Made by a program: the position numbers and the translations under genes. Of a DNA stretch of 64,000 bases, positions 1 to 10,514 are shown piece by piece (within the stretch, counting starts at the first letter, position 1; every line of letters begins with the position of its first letter). Location of the stretch: NCBI GenBank assembly GCA_023362775.1, contig JALMGJ010000014.1, positions 496,001-560,000 of the forward strand, read 5' to 3'. The notes below the pieces were generated by a model. The model did not search any database. It was not told where the DNA came from and worked only from the letters and a program-made list of their open reading frames with translations. This stretch comes from Charina bottae. Taxonomy: Eukaryota > Chordata > Lepidosauria > Squamata > Charinaidae.

Positions 1-1044
1 GAGAAGAAAGCACTCAACACATTCCAGGGAACGGTGCCCACCCACTGGTTTAGGTATGTGGATGACACCTGGGTCAAAATCAAGGCCCAGGAAGTACAGG
101 CCTTCACGGACCATATAAACACTATAGATGCCAACATTAGCTTCACCAGAGAAGACACCAAGGACAACAGACTGGCATTCCTAGACTGTGAAGTCCTCAT
201 TGGGACCTGTGGCAAGCTAGAAATAGGGATCTACAGGAAACCCCCACACACAGATCAATATCTGATGTTTGACTCCCACCATCCACTGCAGCACAAACTA
301 GGAGTCATCAGGACATTGTCACACAGAGCAGAAACCATCCCCACCTCCATGGATTCCAAAAAGAATGAAAATCAGCACCTGAGAACAGCCCTGAAGGCCT
401 GTGGATATCCAAATTGGGCCTTCACCAAATCTAAATCTACGAGACCTAAAACAGCGACAGATAGGGCTGAGACTCAGAGTAAACGAAAGAACCTGGTCAT
501 TCCCTCCATGGCTGGCGTGTCTGAAAAGATAAAACGGATATTTGGCAAGCACCACATACCTGTATATTTCAAACCCACCAACACACTGAGACAGAGGCTT
601 GTACACCCCAAAGATCAAACTCCAAAACACAAGAAAAGCAATGTAGTTTATGCAATCCAGTGCAGTGAGGAGTGCTCTGAACTCTACATTGGAGAAACCA
701 AACAACTTTTGTACAGGAGGATGGCCCAACACAGGAGAAGTAACACCACAGGACCAGAGTCAGCAGTTTATCTTCATCTAAAGGAAAAAGGACACTCATT
801 TGAGGACATTAATGTTCACATTTTAGACAGAGAAGATAGGTGGTTTGAGAGAGGGGTCAAGGAATCCATTTATGCCAACTTGGAAAATCCTTCCTTGAAT
901 AGAGGTCGGGGCCTCAGGCACAACCTCTCCCCCATCTTCCTCCCTGCTTTGTCTTCTGTGCCTAGGAAGATTAAGACCATTTCACAAGCTCAACAGCAGC
1001 ATGGTGATCTTAACGATCCTCCTTTAGATGATAAAAGGACTTAA
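1..1044 (+). CDS. Penelope-like element ORF, 3' part: reverse transcriptase end plus GIY-YIG endonuclease (family A)
   Basis: The frame is open from the first base of the window, so the true start lies upstream; the GTG at 34 is not a credible start. The first residues include the RT catalytic-site signature RYVDDT (codons near 55-72), the YxDD box. A linker of about 180 residues follows, then a GIY-YIG nuclease: VVYAIQC near 643, C-x3-C, YIGET near 685, a downstream RMAQHRR and a conserved Glu in VKESIYANLENPSLN. RT followed by GIY-YIG is diagnostic of Penelope-like retroelements, which copy RNA into a nicked target. The frame ends TAA at 1042-1044 with no internal stop, which suggests a fairly young copy. 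The same family recurs at 6061, 34130 and 63531. Family-level identity is secure from the domain order; the subfamily is not assigned. Confidence 0.9.
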   Translation, partial: EKKALNTFQGTVPTHWFRYVDDTWVKIKAQEVQAFTDHINTIDANISFTREDTKDNRLAFLDCEVLIGTCGKLEIGIYRKPPHTDQYLMFDSHHPLQHKLGVIRTLSHRAETIPTSMDSKKNENQHLRTALKACGYPNWAFTKSKSTRPKTATDRAETQSKRKNLVIPSMAGVSEKIKRIFGKHHIPVYFKPTNTLRQRLVHPKDQTPKHKKSNVVYAIQCSEECSELYIGETKQLLYRRMAQHRRSNTTGPESAVYLHLKEKGHSFEDINVHILDREDRWFERGVKESIYANLENPSLNRGRGLRHNLSPIFLPALSSVPRKIKTISQAQQQHGDLNDPPLDDKRT

Positions 1045-1257
1045 AATAACATCTCAATATAACCATGACCTAGCCCCAGGTGTAAGGTCACACAGCTACC
1101 TAGAAACATATTTAGGATTCCCTTACCAACTTTGCTCAGACTGAAGAAGCTCCTTGGATAAGGAGCTAAACGTTTCCACTGAGAAAATAGAAATCCAGTT
1201 GACATGATTCAAGCTACAGACAATTCCACCTGGATGACTGAGAACCTTCATAGACAT
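1045..1257 (+). mobile_element. PLE family A 3' untranslated region and terminal repeat (pLTR)
   Basis: This follows the PLE-A stop codon directly and is nearly identical to segments at 6061-6194, 34430-34602 and 63715-63850. It carries a hammerhead-like motif at 1135-1183. It ends with the 35-nt extension (caattccacctgg to ttcatagaca) that the right arms of the inverted copies lack. Unique DNA begins after about 1257. Confidence 0.85.
1135..1183 (+). ncRNA. Hammerhead-ribozyme-like motif of PLE-A, with damaged core
   Basis: Order of parts: CTCAG (stem I strand, 1135-1139), CTGAAGA (core, 1141-1147), GCTCCTT/AAGGAGC hairpin with GGAT loop (stem II), then TAAACGTTTC and CTGAG (stem I partner, 1179-1183). 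Every other PLE-A copy here reads GAAACGTTTC, so this copy has lost the conserved G of the GAAA box and is predicted to be inactive. One extra A lies between the core and stem II, and stem I is offset from the core, so family A may be a degenerate type. Confidence 0.55.
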
Positions 1258-2589
1258 AGTCCAATAGCCATATTTTTTAACCTGGATCTTCTCATGCTAC
1301 TTACTGTATATGCACATGTCTCTGCCGCACCCAGAGGCAAGCGTGTCCGTTGATTCCATCGGAGCAGAGAGGAATCTTCATCATCTTGCTTGCGGACACC
1401 AGGAACCACTTCAAAGCCCGGTTCCAAATAAACAATCGCTTTCTAGCATGCATGACATCCAAGGCATCGCTCTTCTAATTCCATTCTTCCTTTCGCCTCC
1501 TGGTTTCTGCCACTCCGGCTTCCAGCTTGGCAAGAGGTGTGTGACATGAAGGAGAGCATGAGAACATTGCTTCTTCCTTGGCCCCATCCTGAGCTATTCC
1601 ATCTCCTGCTGGCTCTAAAGAATATCCATCTCCGTTTTGTATCCAGGGGCATGATGCAAACTTAGGTATGCAAAGGGACCCAGCTGAAAGTTTCCCTGCG
1701 TTTGCATCCTGGCAACTGTTAGACAGTGTTTTAGGGCCTGGCTTTTACCCAGCCTCCCCATCAATTTCCATATAAAGTCTGCATCTTCGCGCCGCGTTTT
1801 TATGGGCCTTTTCCTTTGCTGTCTCTCCCCTCTTGATGCTGAAAAGCTGAAAAGGGAGGCAGCAAAGCCTGAATAAAGGGGCCACTCTTCAGACTCTGTG
1901 CTGCCCTCTGCAGGACACTTTGGGGAAGGCCTTTCGGTTTCCTCTGGGGAAGGAGAGGAACAAGAGAGTGGGGGGCAAGCTCTAACAGAGCACCAGTACA
2001 GAAGTGGAAGCGGAAAGAGAGACAGACTGGAAGGTAGGGGTGGGGGCGGGGGGGATTGAAGGAAATGGCCTCCGATCCCCATGACTTGGCTCGAGAATGG
2101 CCTCTGTATTGCAGCACAGACGAACTCAACAGTCTTATCCCTTAAACCCACCGAGGCAATAGCTGCACCCACTGTAGCTTTGACTGTGCAAGAATGGACA
2201 CGCACTTTTAAAACCCCTTCTCAGCGTACACAGTGTTGTCTTCAGTCACATTCATCCAACAGGTTATAAGCCTGTTAAGCATCGGCATCCCCAGGGTGAC
2301 AAGCGTCATCACGTGTATATGATGCTCAAGGCATGTGACATCATCGTGGCTTGTATCTGACCCCTATCACAACCACAGTCCCCTTGGAAACGTATCCACC
2401 CATTCATTCTGCACACAGAGAGCCAAGGGGAGGTCAGATACCTTTGGAACATTGGATCTCTATGGCCTGAAGCCGTTGGGGGTGAGCCATGTTCAGCCAA
2501 GGGCCAACTCCACAATGGAGGTGGCACCCTAACAGGACAGGATAACAACTAAATGTGATGCAATTCAATATGATGAAATACAGTCAACA
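1258..2589. other. Unclassified non-coding sequence
   Basis: I recognise no gene or repeat family here. A short stretch at 2310-2356 (TGACATCATCGTGGCTTGTA and upstream ATCATCACGTG) resembles segments near 15030-15085 and 22750-22845 and may be a small dispersed repeat. Open frames are short and show no protein family features. Confidence 0.5.
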
Positions 2590-3330
2590 AGATTTCTTCC
2601 CATGCATTTAATACATTTAAGTATGTCTGCATTGGGAAACCTGTGTACAGTTCTGGTCACCCCATTTGAAAAGGACATAATTGAGCTGCAAGGGGAAAAG
2701 GGTGGACAAGATGGCAACCAAACCAATCAGGAGCTGAAATGCTTTCCTCACAAGAAAAGGCTAGGATGTCTGGGACTCTTTATCTTAGAAGGGACAACAT
2801 GCCTGAGATGTGTAAACTGCGCAGAATATGAGCAAGTAGTTTTTCTTTCTCTTGCACAGCACCAAAAGGAAGCACTTTTTGACCCAACACATAATGAACC
2901 AGTGGAATTCATTATCACAAGATGAGGTGATGGCTGCTAACTTGGATGGCATTAAAAGGGGGTTGGATACATTCATGCAGGACAGGTCTATCCAGAGCCA
3001 TAAGTCTTGAAGACTCAGCATTATCTTCAGATAGGAGGCAGCCTGCCTCCAAGCATCAGTTGAGGGGAACAATGTGAGAGATATGCACCGATGATGTTAC
3101 CTAGTTTGGTAGCAAAACATCTGCAGGAAGACAATCAAGCTCAGAGAACACCAAGAACCCAACAATTGAACCCTGAGCTACATACATTCTCCGCTGTGGC
3201 AGTGTGAGAAAGTTATATCTTGGGCTTCAGCTTGTAGGCATCTCAGAGGCAGAACAAAATGCTGGACTAGATGGGTGTTGGCCTGATGCACCAGGGCTTT
3301 TCTTACATTCTTGTGTTCTTAAGTCTCCCT
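2590..3330 (+). mobile_element. CR1/L2-like LINE remnant (ORF2 C-terminal region), interrupted
   Basis: The partial frame at 2602-2925 reads LCTVLVTPFEKDIIELQG, and 2940-3010 reads LDGIKRGLDTFMQDRSIQS. Both are wording typical of the degenerate C-terminal part of CR1/L2-clade LINE ORF2 in sauropsids. The remnant is broken by stops and by the PLE-B terminal repeat at 3075-3205, after which sequence resembling the LINE 3' region (ctggactagatggg) resumes. It is old and non-coding. Confidence 0.55.
3075..3205 (+). mobile_element. PLE family B terminal repeat fragment inserted in LINE remnant
   Basis: The stretch gatgatgttacctagtttgg, then aaacatctgcagg and caagctcagagaacacc, matches the terminal repeat after the PLE-B stop at 56208. 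The hammerhead-like core is decayed (CCGATGA in place of CTGAAGA, CAAAA in place of GAAAC). Short similar words flank it (tgtgaga at about 3073 and 3206), which could be a TSD. Confidence 0.6.
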
Positions 3331-3584
3331 TCATTCACATTAAGCATTACAATTCAGTGGCAACTTCTTGAGATTTTGGGAAATGCACCCAAGGCTTTGG
3401 GGGACTTTCTGTGACTAGGAACCTCAACCTGTGCAGTCTAGATGCATGCCCCATTCAATTCTTCATAGAAAAAAGGGGGACACTCTCATAAACATATATT
3501 CTTCACAGCTTAAACAGAATGTTAAATGTCCCCGTCCTTACACATTATTAATTGCCACTGTTTCTTCTAGAGCTCGGCACAATA

Positions 3585-3960
3585 TATAGTATTTGTTTGT
3601 TTATTATTATTTATTTAATTTATATAACCGCCCATCTCCCCCAACGGGGAACTCTGGGCGGTTTACAATAAAATAGATAAAAATATAAAATATGAAATAT
3701 AAAACTAACAATTTATACAATTAATATAATAAATGGTTATCAAATCCAAGTGGGAACAATGTTAATAAAAGAAGGGCGTTATACAATTATAAAATTAAGG
3801 GGTTAACCACCCCCATGAGGAACTATCGTTTCCACCCTCCCATGCCAGGCGGCAGAGCCAGGTCTTCAGTTCTTTCCTAAAGGTCGGGAGGGAGGAGATC
3901 TGTCTCAACTCTGGGGGCAAGATTGTTCCATAATGTGGGTGCTGCTACTTTCCCCACTTT
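3585..3960 (-). mobile_element. 3' end of an L2/CR1-like LINE
   Basis: Read on the minus strand this ends in TGTAAACCGCCCAGAG, a short GC-rich stem and GGGCGGTTATATAAAT, followed by an A/T-rich tail. Upstream on the same strand (3870-3935) a decayed frame reads LWNNLAPRVETDLLPPDL, the usual end of ORF2 in this LINE group. The same terminus recurs at 22020, 27900, 29090, 31440, 47050, 60790 and 63113. Confidence 0.65.
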
Positions 3961-6045
3961 TTTTTGTTTACATTCTCTGCCCCTGATGTGAACACAAACA
4001 TGGGTGATGATTTCTCTGAATATTGCCCACAGACAGAGCTTGAGAGCTGAAAAAGTATAACTGATAACTTTGCACATTTGGATTATCTGAGTGAGAGAAG
4101 GAGAGAAATAACAGAGCTGTGCAAATCTTCCCCAGGGCACTTCACTTTGTCAAAGGCTTGAGCAAAACCATGAAGTAGCGCTTCACTCTGAAACAGCAGA
4201 ATGGAGCCGCCATGTTGATTCATGGGAGAAAAGGTGAATTGTGCTTGCACAGTTCACGCACAATCCATGCACAGAATCCCTTAATGTCAAAACAAAGCGC
4301 TTCATTGAAACGGATGCTAATGATCTACACAGGCCTAATAACCGTGGCAGCATTTCCCTTGCAAAGCTATGAAATATTGCGTATGAATCCAAAGTTACAA
4401 CAGTAAATAGGTTCTGCCGTGAATATGTTAAAGGTGGCAGAACAATTGTTGTCACTCAAGGCTGCTTCTCTAATCAAGAGACAAGAGGAGGGAAAGTGAA
4501 GATTTCAACGGAATCTGTCTGGAGGGTTGTAACCTGTCCCCCTGCCAAAAAGGCAAAACCAAAAACTACGGAATTCATTCATAGCGTCTTGATGAAAAGT
4601 GGGGAAAGTAAAATTTGCACAGCAGTCTGGCGGGGAACAAATCTTCAGCGAGAACAAGACATCCTGGCTGCAGCTTCGCTCGTTCAGCCAACATCTGCTC
4701 TGGTTTCAAACAGGGAACTGCAGGAGGTTTTTTGACAAATAGCTTGGAGGATGGTTCCTCTCTCTCTGCATTCTTTGCAAGGCTCCTTGGCTTAAGCTGA
4801 GGTTGCATTGTTGCGCTCTGGTGCTGTTCCACACCCTCCCTCCCCTAGAAACAGGAGCAGAGAGATGGGTTTTCCCCACTACGGGAACAGGGAATCTTAG
4901 GGTTGAGGCAGAAGAATAGCTCTGTCCTTTCTTTCAGGGACATCTAAGACCTTCTTTCCAGGATCCAAGCGTGGCCGGTGGACAAAAAACTCTCTCCTTC
5001 TCTCCATCTGCAGAGCTGCTACTAAAACAGGTAGATCAGTTGAACAAGGTACTGTTTTGCCCCACTGCACCCATCATCCCCAGCCCCTGGCCCAGCTGGC
5101 TGGAGCTGATGGGACTTATGGCTCCAATTGCTCAGAGGGAACAACCTCCCTGGGAAACGCTGGGGCAGAGAACCAGCTCTTGGTGGAAGACAGATCCCAC
5201 CATGTGGGAGGCAGGTGGCTGAATAAGAAGGACGTTTAATTTGACTCAGTAGAGCCCCTCTAATTTTCTTATAGCCACCAACAAATTTATGGAACATCAA
5301 ATCACCAGCTTCAGAAGGGAGGTGGTGGGAATGGTGTCTCTCCAGATGTTCTTGGTTTCTAAATCTCAGCAGCCTTCATGGAGGACGCTTCCAACTCTGC
5401 AGCTCTTCCATAGAGTATGTAAGCCATGGAACAATGTGTGTTTTGAGGAGGTGGGTGGTGGATGCTCAACATACTCTTGGCCCATATTGGTTTCCTTCAT
5501 TTGTCCTCTCCAGATCGTCATGATCTGCAGAGCTCAAACACAAGCACCCCAAGAGAGAGATGCATAAAAGTAGAGAGGGCTATGATGTCCCCCAAACTGC
5601 AACTCTGTGCTATCTCTTAGTGCTGGCATGCCCATCCGGCCAGCTGGTTTGGCAGCACAGGTGCAAAACTCCCCTTTGAGATGTCAAGGTGCCACATCCC
5701 ACGGGGGAAGCTGCCATTCTTCAGCCGGCTGAAGGAGCTATCTTGCCAGCCACCTGGGTCTCTGCAGGAAAAAAGAAGGAAAAGAAAAACCGTCCATTTT
5801 CGTAGCTGACGGCTGGGCTGATTGTGAAAGTGGCTTTTGGCTCAAAGGATCACACTCGCAATTCTTTGCCCTGAGACACCCTTCCGCCTGCTCACACTCT
5901 GTTGCAATTCGCATCGCAAGCCTAAAGAACAAATCCTCGAGGATTCTGGAATAATGGTCTGGAATGATTTGCTCTGCATCGAGGCTTCCGGGTTTCTTGG
6001 TTTCCTTGATCTATATTTGTGCTCTTACAAGAAGTTCTGTCTAAC
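3961..6045. other. Unclassified non-coding sequence with faint old repeats
   Basis: No gene is recognised. Around 5070-5165 (catcatccccag, ctggctggagctgatgggac) and 5350-5400 (tctccagatgttcttgg) there are faint matches to an old 'actacaactcccagaat'-type DNA-transposon repeat. They are too decayed to bound. Confidence 0.4.
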
Positions 6046-6060
6046 ATTGCTGCCTCAACT

Positions 6061-6194
6061 CAGTCTGCTTGCTCAGACTGAAGAAGCTCCTTGGATAAGG
6101 AGCGAAACGTTTCCACTGAGAAAATAGAAATCCAGTTGACATGATTCAAGCTACAGACAATTCCACCTGGATGACTGAGAACCTTCATAGACAT
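6061..6194 (+). mobile_element. 134-bp PLE-A terminal-repeat insertion with 15-bp target-site duplication
   Basis: The insert is only the PLE-A terminal repeat, from the hammerhead-like motif to the far end (ttcatagaca). It is flanked by exact copies of attgctgcctcaact at 6046-6060 and 6195-6209. The direct repeat shows that this short piece is a complete insertion event and not the debris of a longer element. The hammerhead-like core (CTGAAGA 6078-6084, GAAA 6104-6107) is intact. Confidence 0.9.
6072..6120 (+). ncRNA. Hammerhead-ribozyme-like motif (PLE-A)
   Basis: CTCAG and CTGAG can form stem I. CTGAAGA is followed by GCTCCTT/AAGGAGC with a GGAT loop as stem II, then by GAAACGTTTC, a palindrome that suggests pairing between two copies (dimeric stem III). 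Self-cleavage is inferred, not shown. Confidence 0.5.
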
Positions 6195-6349
6195 ATTGCT
6201 GCCTCAACTACTGACACCACCGCACCTTCAAGTGTGAAAAGTGTTTCACGCAGCACTGTGCCTCTCAGAAGGGAAGACCTGTCTTTAGCAGATCACCCTC
6301 TTCCTGCAGGCTGGCTTCTTTTGCAAATGCTTCTGGGCTTCTCTGATTA

Positions 6350-6651
6350 AGGGAGACCCATAACCCTGACTGCTCATTGGAAGGACAGATACTGAAGCTG
6401 AGGCTCAAATACTTTGGCCACCTAATGCGAAGAGAGGACTCACTGGAAAAGACCCTGATGCTGGGAAAGACTGAAGGCAAAAGGAGAAGGGGACGGCAGA
6501 AGATGAGATGGTTAGATAGCATCACCGATGTAAGGAACATGAATTTGAGTAAACTCCGGGAGACAGTGGAGGACAGGAAGGCCTGGCGTGCTATGGTCCA
6601 TGGGGTCACGAAGAGTTGGACACGACTAAATGACTGAACAACAACAACAAG
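6350..6651 (+). mobile_element. BovB (RTE) LINE 3' end, copy 1
   Basis: The frame at 6377-6637 reads LKLRLKYFGHLMRREDSLEK, then [14 protein letters not shown] and [14 protein letters not shown]. This is the extreme C-terminus of the BovB/RTE ORF2, followed by the typical aacaacaacaa tail. It is 5'-truncated. A second copy follows immediately at 6652. Confidence 0.85.
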
Positions 6652-7032
6652 AAGAGGCAGGAGAACTGTGGTGCTGGAGAAGACTCTTGAGAGTCCCTTG
6701 GACTGCACGGAGTTCAAATCAGTCAGTCCTAAAGGAAATCAACCCTGACTGCTCATTGGAAGGACAGATGCTGAAGCTGAAGCGCAAATACTTTGGCCAC
6801 CTAATGTGAGGAGAGGACTCACTGGGAAAGACCCTGATGCTGGGAAAGACTGAAGGCAAAAGGAGAAGGGGACGGCAGAGGATGAGATGGTTAGATAGCA
6901 TCACCGATGTAACGAACATGAACTTGAGTAAACTCCGGGAGACAGTGAAGGACAGGAAGGCCTGGCGTGCTATGGTCCGTGGGGTCACGAAGAGTCGGAC
7001 ACGACTGAACGACTGAAGAACAACAACAACAC
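6652..7032 (+). mobile_element. BovB (RTE) LINE 3' end, copy 2
   Basis: It covers the same region as copy 1 but begins about 90 bp further upstream in the element (ctgtggtgctggagaagact). Frame damage includes a stop where copy 1 reads CTAATGCGAAGAG (here CTAATGTGAGGAG). It ends in gaacaacaacaac. Copies 1 and 2 lie head to tail, so either the second element landed in the tail of the first or the pair arose by local duplication; their different 5' ends favour two insertions. Confidence 0.85.
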
Positions 7033-9097
7033 TAGTGGCTGGGTTTAGCGAGGAATCCAACCCGTTTGGAGGCTGGGGAAAGCTGATCCAGATGTGCGAA
7101 ATGCAAATCGAGGCCTTCCAGGTTCTCGACATGGATTTCTCTGTTCTCCCTTCTGATCCGTAGGCCCAGACGCCCACACGGAGCTCTGCACCCCCGCCTC
7201 CCGCCAGATCCTGCTAAAGTTTGCCATAAAAGGAAGTATTGCACCAGTAGATATCCAGTTGTCTGGTGATTTGACAGCCAGCTTAATCAGCAAAGCTATG
7301 GCTCACCCAGTTTAGTTCTGCCAGAAGCAGCGGCTGCCAAGAACAGAATCCAGCCAGCTCCATCAAGCAACTTTCAAACATATGTTAGATTAAACTCTGA
7401 AATTAGTGATAGGGGCCCTGCGCAAGCAGGAGGGAAAGACAGCAGGCTTCTAATCTCCATCCCACCGTTCTTCCATCTCCACTACATGGAAGTTAGTTTG
7501 TTAAAAAAAATAATAAATGATTCAAGTACTTAAAACCAGGGGATGTGATACTGACGTCACTCTTTCGGGCAATCTGGATGTGTTCCGTGGAAGTCCTTGA
7601 AGGAATGTCTGCACGCGTCCATTAATCTCTGCCGTATGGAAAGGGGAGCGACGGCATATTCGGGGTAAGATCTCTTCCCTCTTCCCTGTATCATTCACAG
7701 CACTGTGAATCATGCAATGACAATGACAACATTTGACAAGTTGAAATGTAGCTCTTTGACAAGCAGCCTTATATTCCTCATCTTTAAAATGGAAGCACCA
7801 AAGAGCAGGCACATCAACCTCTGTCCAAGAGTGAGATGCATGCTTGGCGGGGGGCGGGGGGGGGGAGAGAAGAACTGTTGTGTTCCGTAGTGCCACCCAG
7901 CGGGAGCAACCACATGGGTAAATAATTTACCTGAAGGGCAGGCTCTTCTATTAATAGGTCTCATGGCTGCCAGGTTGGTCATTTTTACTCTGCATCTCAC
8001 TTCTATTTTTGCAGGCATTGATTCATTATTGTTCTTCCCAAGCAGCCAGGAACATTGGTGTCATGAGACGGGACTCTCTCTGAATCCCCTCGCCTGCCCA
8101 GAGGCCACCGATGGGCAAGGTGAAGATGACAGCTTGATGCATCAGCCTCCCTCTGCTTGAAGAGGGTGGAGGTGACCAACGAAAGTGGAGACTAATTCTG
8201 CAAACATTGGTGGGGGTTTTGTGTGCAACGCGCCTGGTCAACATTCAAATTCAAGCCCGCTATTTATTAGCAGAGGAGGGGAAATGCTCTCTAATGAGGA
8301 GGCTCTCTCTCTCTCTCCCCCCCCCCGTCTCTCTCCCCAGAATCAATATTTGATGTTAATATTATGTGCTCAGTCATTTGCAAAACAAACAGGACTGCTT
8401 AGCCTGGCTTTCCAGACAGTTGGTAACAGTGACACCGGAGAAATCAGCTACATGCTGTTTGCTTTGATTGTTCTAATCACGACAACGTGAAACTTTTTGA
8501 GGAAAAGGGATGATTAGGGTGAAAAGGTTCCGTTTCCCTCTCCAGGCACCACTGTCTGCCTTGTAAACAGGGTTGTCACTGCAGAGAAAGCCGCAACAAG
8601 AAAGCTGAATCAAGGGAAGACAAAGGACGGGGGGAAATGTAGCCGTGTTTCTCACCAAAGCCAGCTCAGGCTTCAGCTTCTGGAATCAGAAGTCTAAATT
8701 CCTCTTTTCTTTCAAGGATCACATGGATTTCCAGCAAAATATACATCCTGCCAAACCATGAGTCCTCTTCGGGGGAGATGGGGCGGTGATAGAAATCGAA
8801 AGAATAAACAAGCAAACAAACAAATAAATGATGTTCTTAACAATGGTTTATTACATGGCTGGGCATGCGACAGGCTAGACCTTTACAAATCATAAGAGCT
8901 AAGATTATACAGAACGCCCTAAGGCAAAGCTGTGCCGACCACGTTGTGGCTTTACATGGGTGTGGACCTGGCAGAATGTCCCTGAATGGGTCTTTATGGA
9001 GAACTCGGGTCCTATCCACAGGCTCCTGAAGAACAAACATGAGGGAGGACCTTGGGGTGTCGTCCTGGTGGAACATCACAGCAAGTTTGGGAATACT
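7033..9097. other. Unclassified non-coding sequence
   Basis: No gene or repeat family is recognised. There is a G-run near 7849-7865, a CT/C-run near 8308-8330 and a short (AAAC)n/(AAAT)n stretch near 8808-8828. Confidence 0.5.
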
Positions 9098-9105
9098 CAG
9101 GTTAT

Positions 9106-9764
9106 TTATTTTTATTTATTTAATTAATTTCTATCCCGCCTTTATTATTTTTATAAATAACTCAAGGCGGCAAACATCCCTGACACTCCTTCCTCCTCCT
9201 ATTTTCCCCACAACAACAACCCTGTGAGGTCAGTTGGGCTGAGTGACAGGGACTGGCCCAAGGTCACCCAGCCGGCTTTCCTGCCTAAGGCGGGACTAGA
9301 ATTCTCCATCTCCTGGTTTGCCATTGGCTCCTTCCTAGGGCTGAGAGACAGGGACTGGCCCAAGGTCACCCAGCCGGCTTTCGTACCTAAGGCGGGACTA
9401 GAACCCTGTCTCCTGGTTTGCCATTGGCTCCTTCCTAGGGCTGAGAGAGAGGGACTGGCCCAAGGTCACCCAGCCGGCTTCCATGCCTAAGGCGGGACTA
9501 GAACTCTCAGTCTCCTGGTTTGCCATTGGCTCCTTCCTAGGACTGAGAGAGAGGGACTGGCCCAAGGTCACCCAGCCAGCTTTCGTGTCTAAGGTGGGAC
9601 TAGAACTCACAGCCTCCTGGTTTGCCATTGGCTCCTTCCTAGGGCTGAGAGAGAGGGACTGGCCCAAGGTCACCCAGCCGGCTTTCGTGTCTAAGGCGGG
9701 ACTAGAACTCACAGCCTCCTGGTTTCTAGCCCAGCACCTTAACCACTAGACCAAACTGGCTCTC
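9106..9764 (-). mobile_element. MIR-like CORE-SINE with five tandem 102-bp internal units
   Basis: On the minus strand it starts with a tRNA-like head (agagccagtttggtctagtgg). It runs through a MIR-like core (ggtgaccttgggccagtcc) and ends in ataaaggcgggatagaaa plus an AT-rich tail. The core segment is repeated: gactggcccaaggtcaccc occurs at 9251, 9353, 9453, 9555 and 9657, a spacing of 100-102. The direct repeat caggttat (9098-9105 and 9765-9772) fits a TSD. Because 102 is divisible by three, several frames stay open across the array and give a spurious 34-residue protein repeat. The 3' end matches the L2-like LINE tail in this window, its likely partner. Confidence 0.85.
9251..9758. repeat. 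Tandem array, five units of about 102 bp, inside the CORE-SINE
   Basis: The units differ by only a few substitutions. The junction between units (ctaggaaggagccaatgg on the minus strand) is the same as in the two-unit CORE-SINE at 30921, so the duplication probably predates both insertions, with later expansion here. Confidence 0.85.
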
Positions 9765-9838
9765 CAGGTTATAACTGACTCTTGCTGGCCAAACCCAGTC
9801 TATTTTAAGAGCCACAGGGATCCAGCATGGAAGCTATG

Positions 9839-10250
9839 TACAGGTATTCCTCACTTAACAACCATTTGTTTAGTGACAGTTCGGACTTACGATGGTGCTG
9901 AAAAAACTACTTGCGACCGGTCCTCACACTTACAACCATTGCAGCATCCCCACGGTCACATGATCATGATTTGGGCGCTTGGCAACCGGTTCATGTTTAT
10001 GACCATCACAGCATCCTGTGGTCACGTGATCGCGATTTTCTACCTTCTCGTCCGGCTTCTGGCAAGCAAAATCAATGAGGAACCGCGTGATTTGCTTAAC
10101 GACCACGTGGTTCGCTTAACACCATGGTGATTCGCTTAATGACCACTGCAATAAAGGTCGTAAAATCGGGTCAGATTCGCTTAATGACCGCTTCACTTGG
10201 CAACCAAAATTCCGGGCCCAATTGTGGTCGTTAAGCGAGGACTACCTGTA
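9839..10250 (+). mobile_element. TA-flanked MITE with about 28-bp inverted ends
   Basis: The left end TACAGGTATTCCTCACTTAA and the reverse complement of the right end (TACAGGTAGTCCTCGCTTAA) are near-identical inverted termini flanked by TA, as in Tc1/mariner-type insertions. The interior has degenerate repeats of the word TTAAGCGAATC/TTAACGACCA. There is no transposase frame. A second copy in the other orientation is at 62721-63099. Confidence 0.75.
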
Positions 10251-10514
10251 TCAACTATACACCTCTTCTTGGTCTTTGTAAAGTGTTATGAAAACGAATG
10301 GCGTTTCTAAATAATTCATTTTCTGCCCAAAATTGCTCCAGCATTACTCAATGCATTGCCATCAGTTTCAACAGCAGGATCTTTTTAGCCTCTCGGGGCT
10401 ACAGAAACAGGCAGGGTTGGGAACTTTGTCCAGTAAGCAGTCAAGAATGGGGGATAGTACAGCAGTTAAAAGTGGAAGGTGGCAAAACTGGCCACCGTGG
10501 AGATCAGGGTTGAA
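10251..10514. other. Unclassified spacer
   Basis: No repeat family or gene is recognised. Confidence 0.4.

Noticed and set aside
319..732. Minus-strand 137-codon frame under the first PLE
   Set aside because: A shadow of the PLE-A frame on the opposite strand, with no domain.
1615..2205. 196-codon minus-strand frame
   Set aside because: Low-complexity Pro/Ser/Leu composition, no recognised domain and no splice or promoter context that I could support.
9224..9749. Several frames encoding a 34-residue repeat
   Set aside because: Produced by the 102-bp SINE core array, which has a period divisible by three. No protein family, no start context.
9251..9758. Regular repeats that could suggest a CRISPR array
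   Set aside because: Units are contiguous with no unique spacers, lie inside a SINE, and the genome is a vertebrate.
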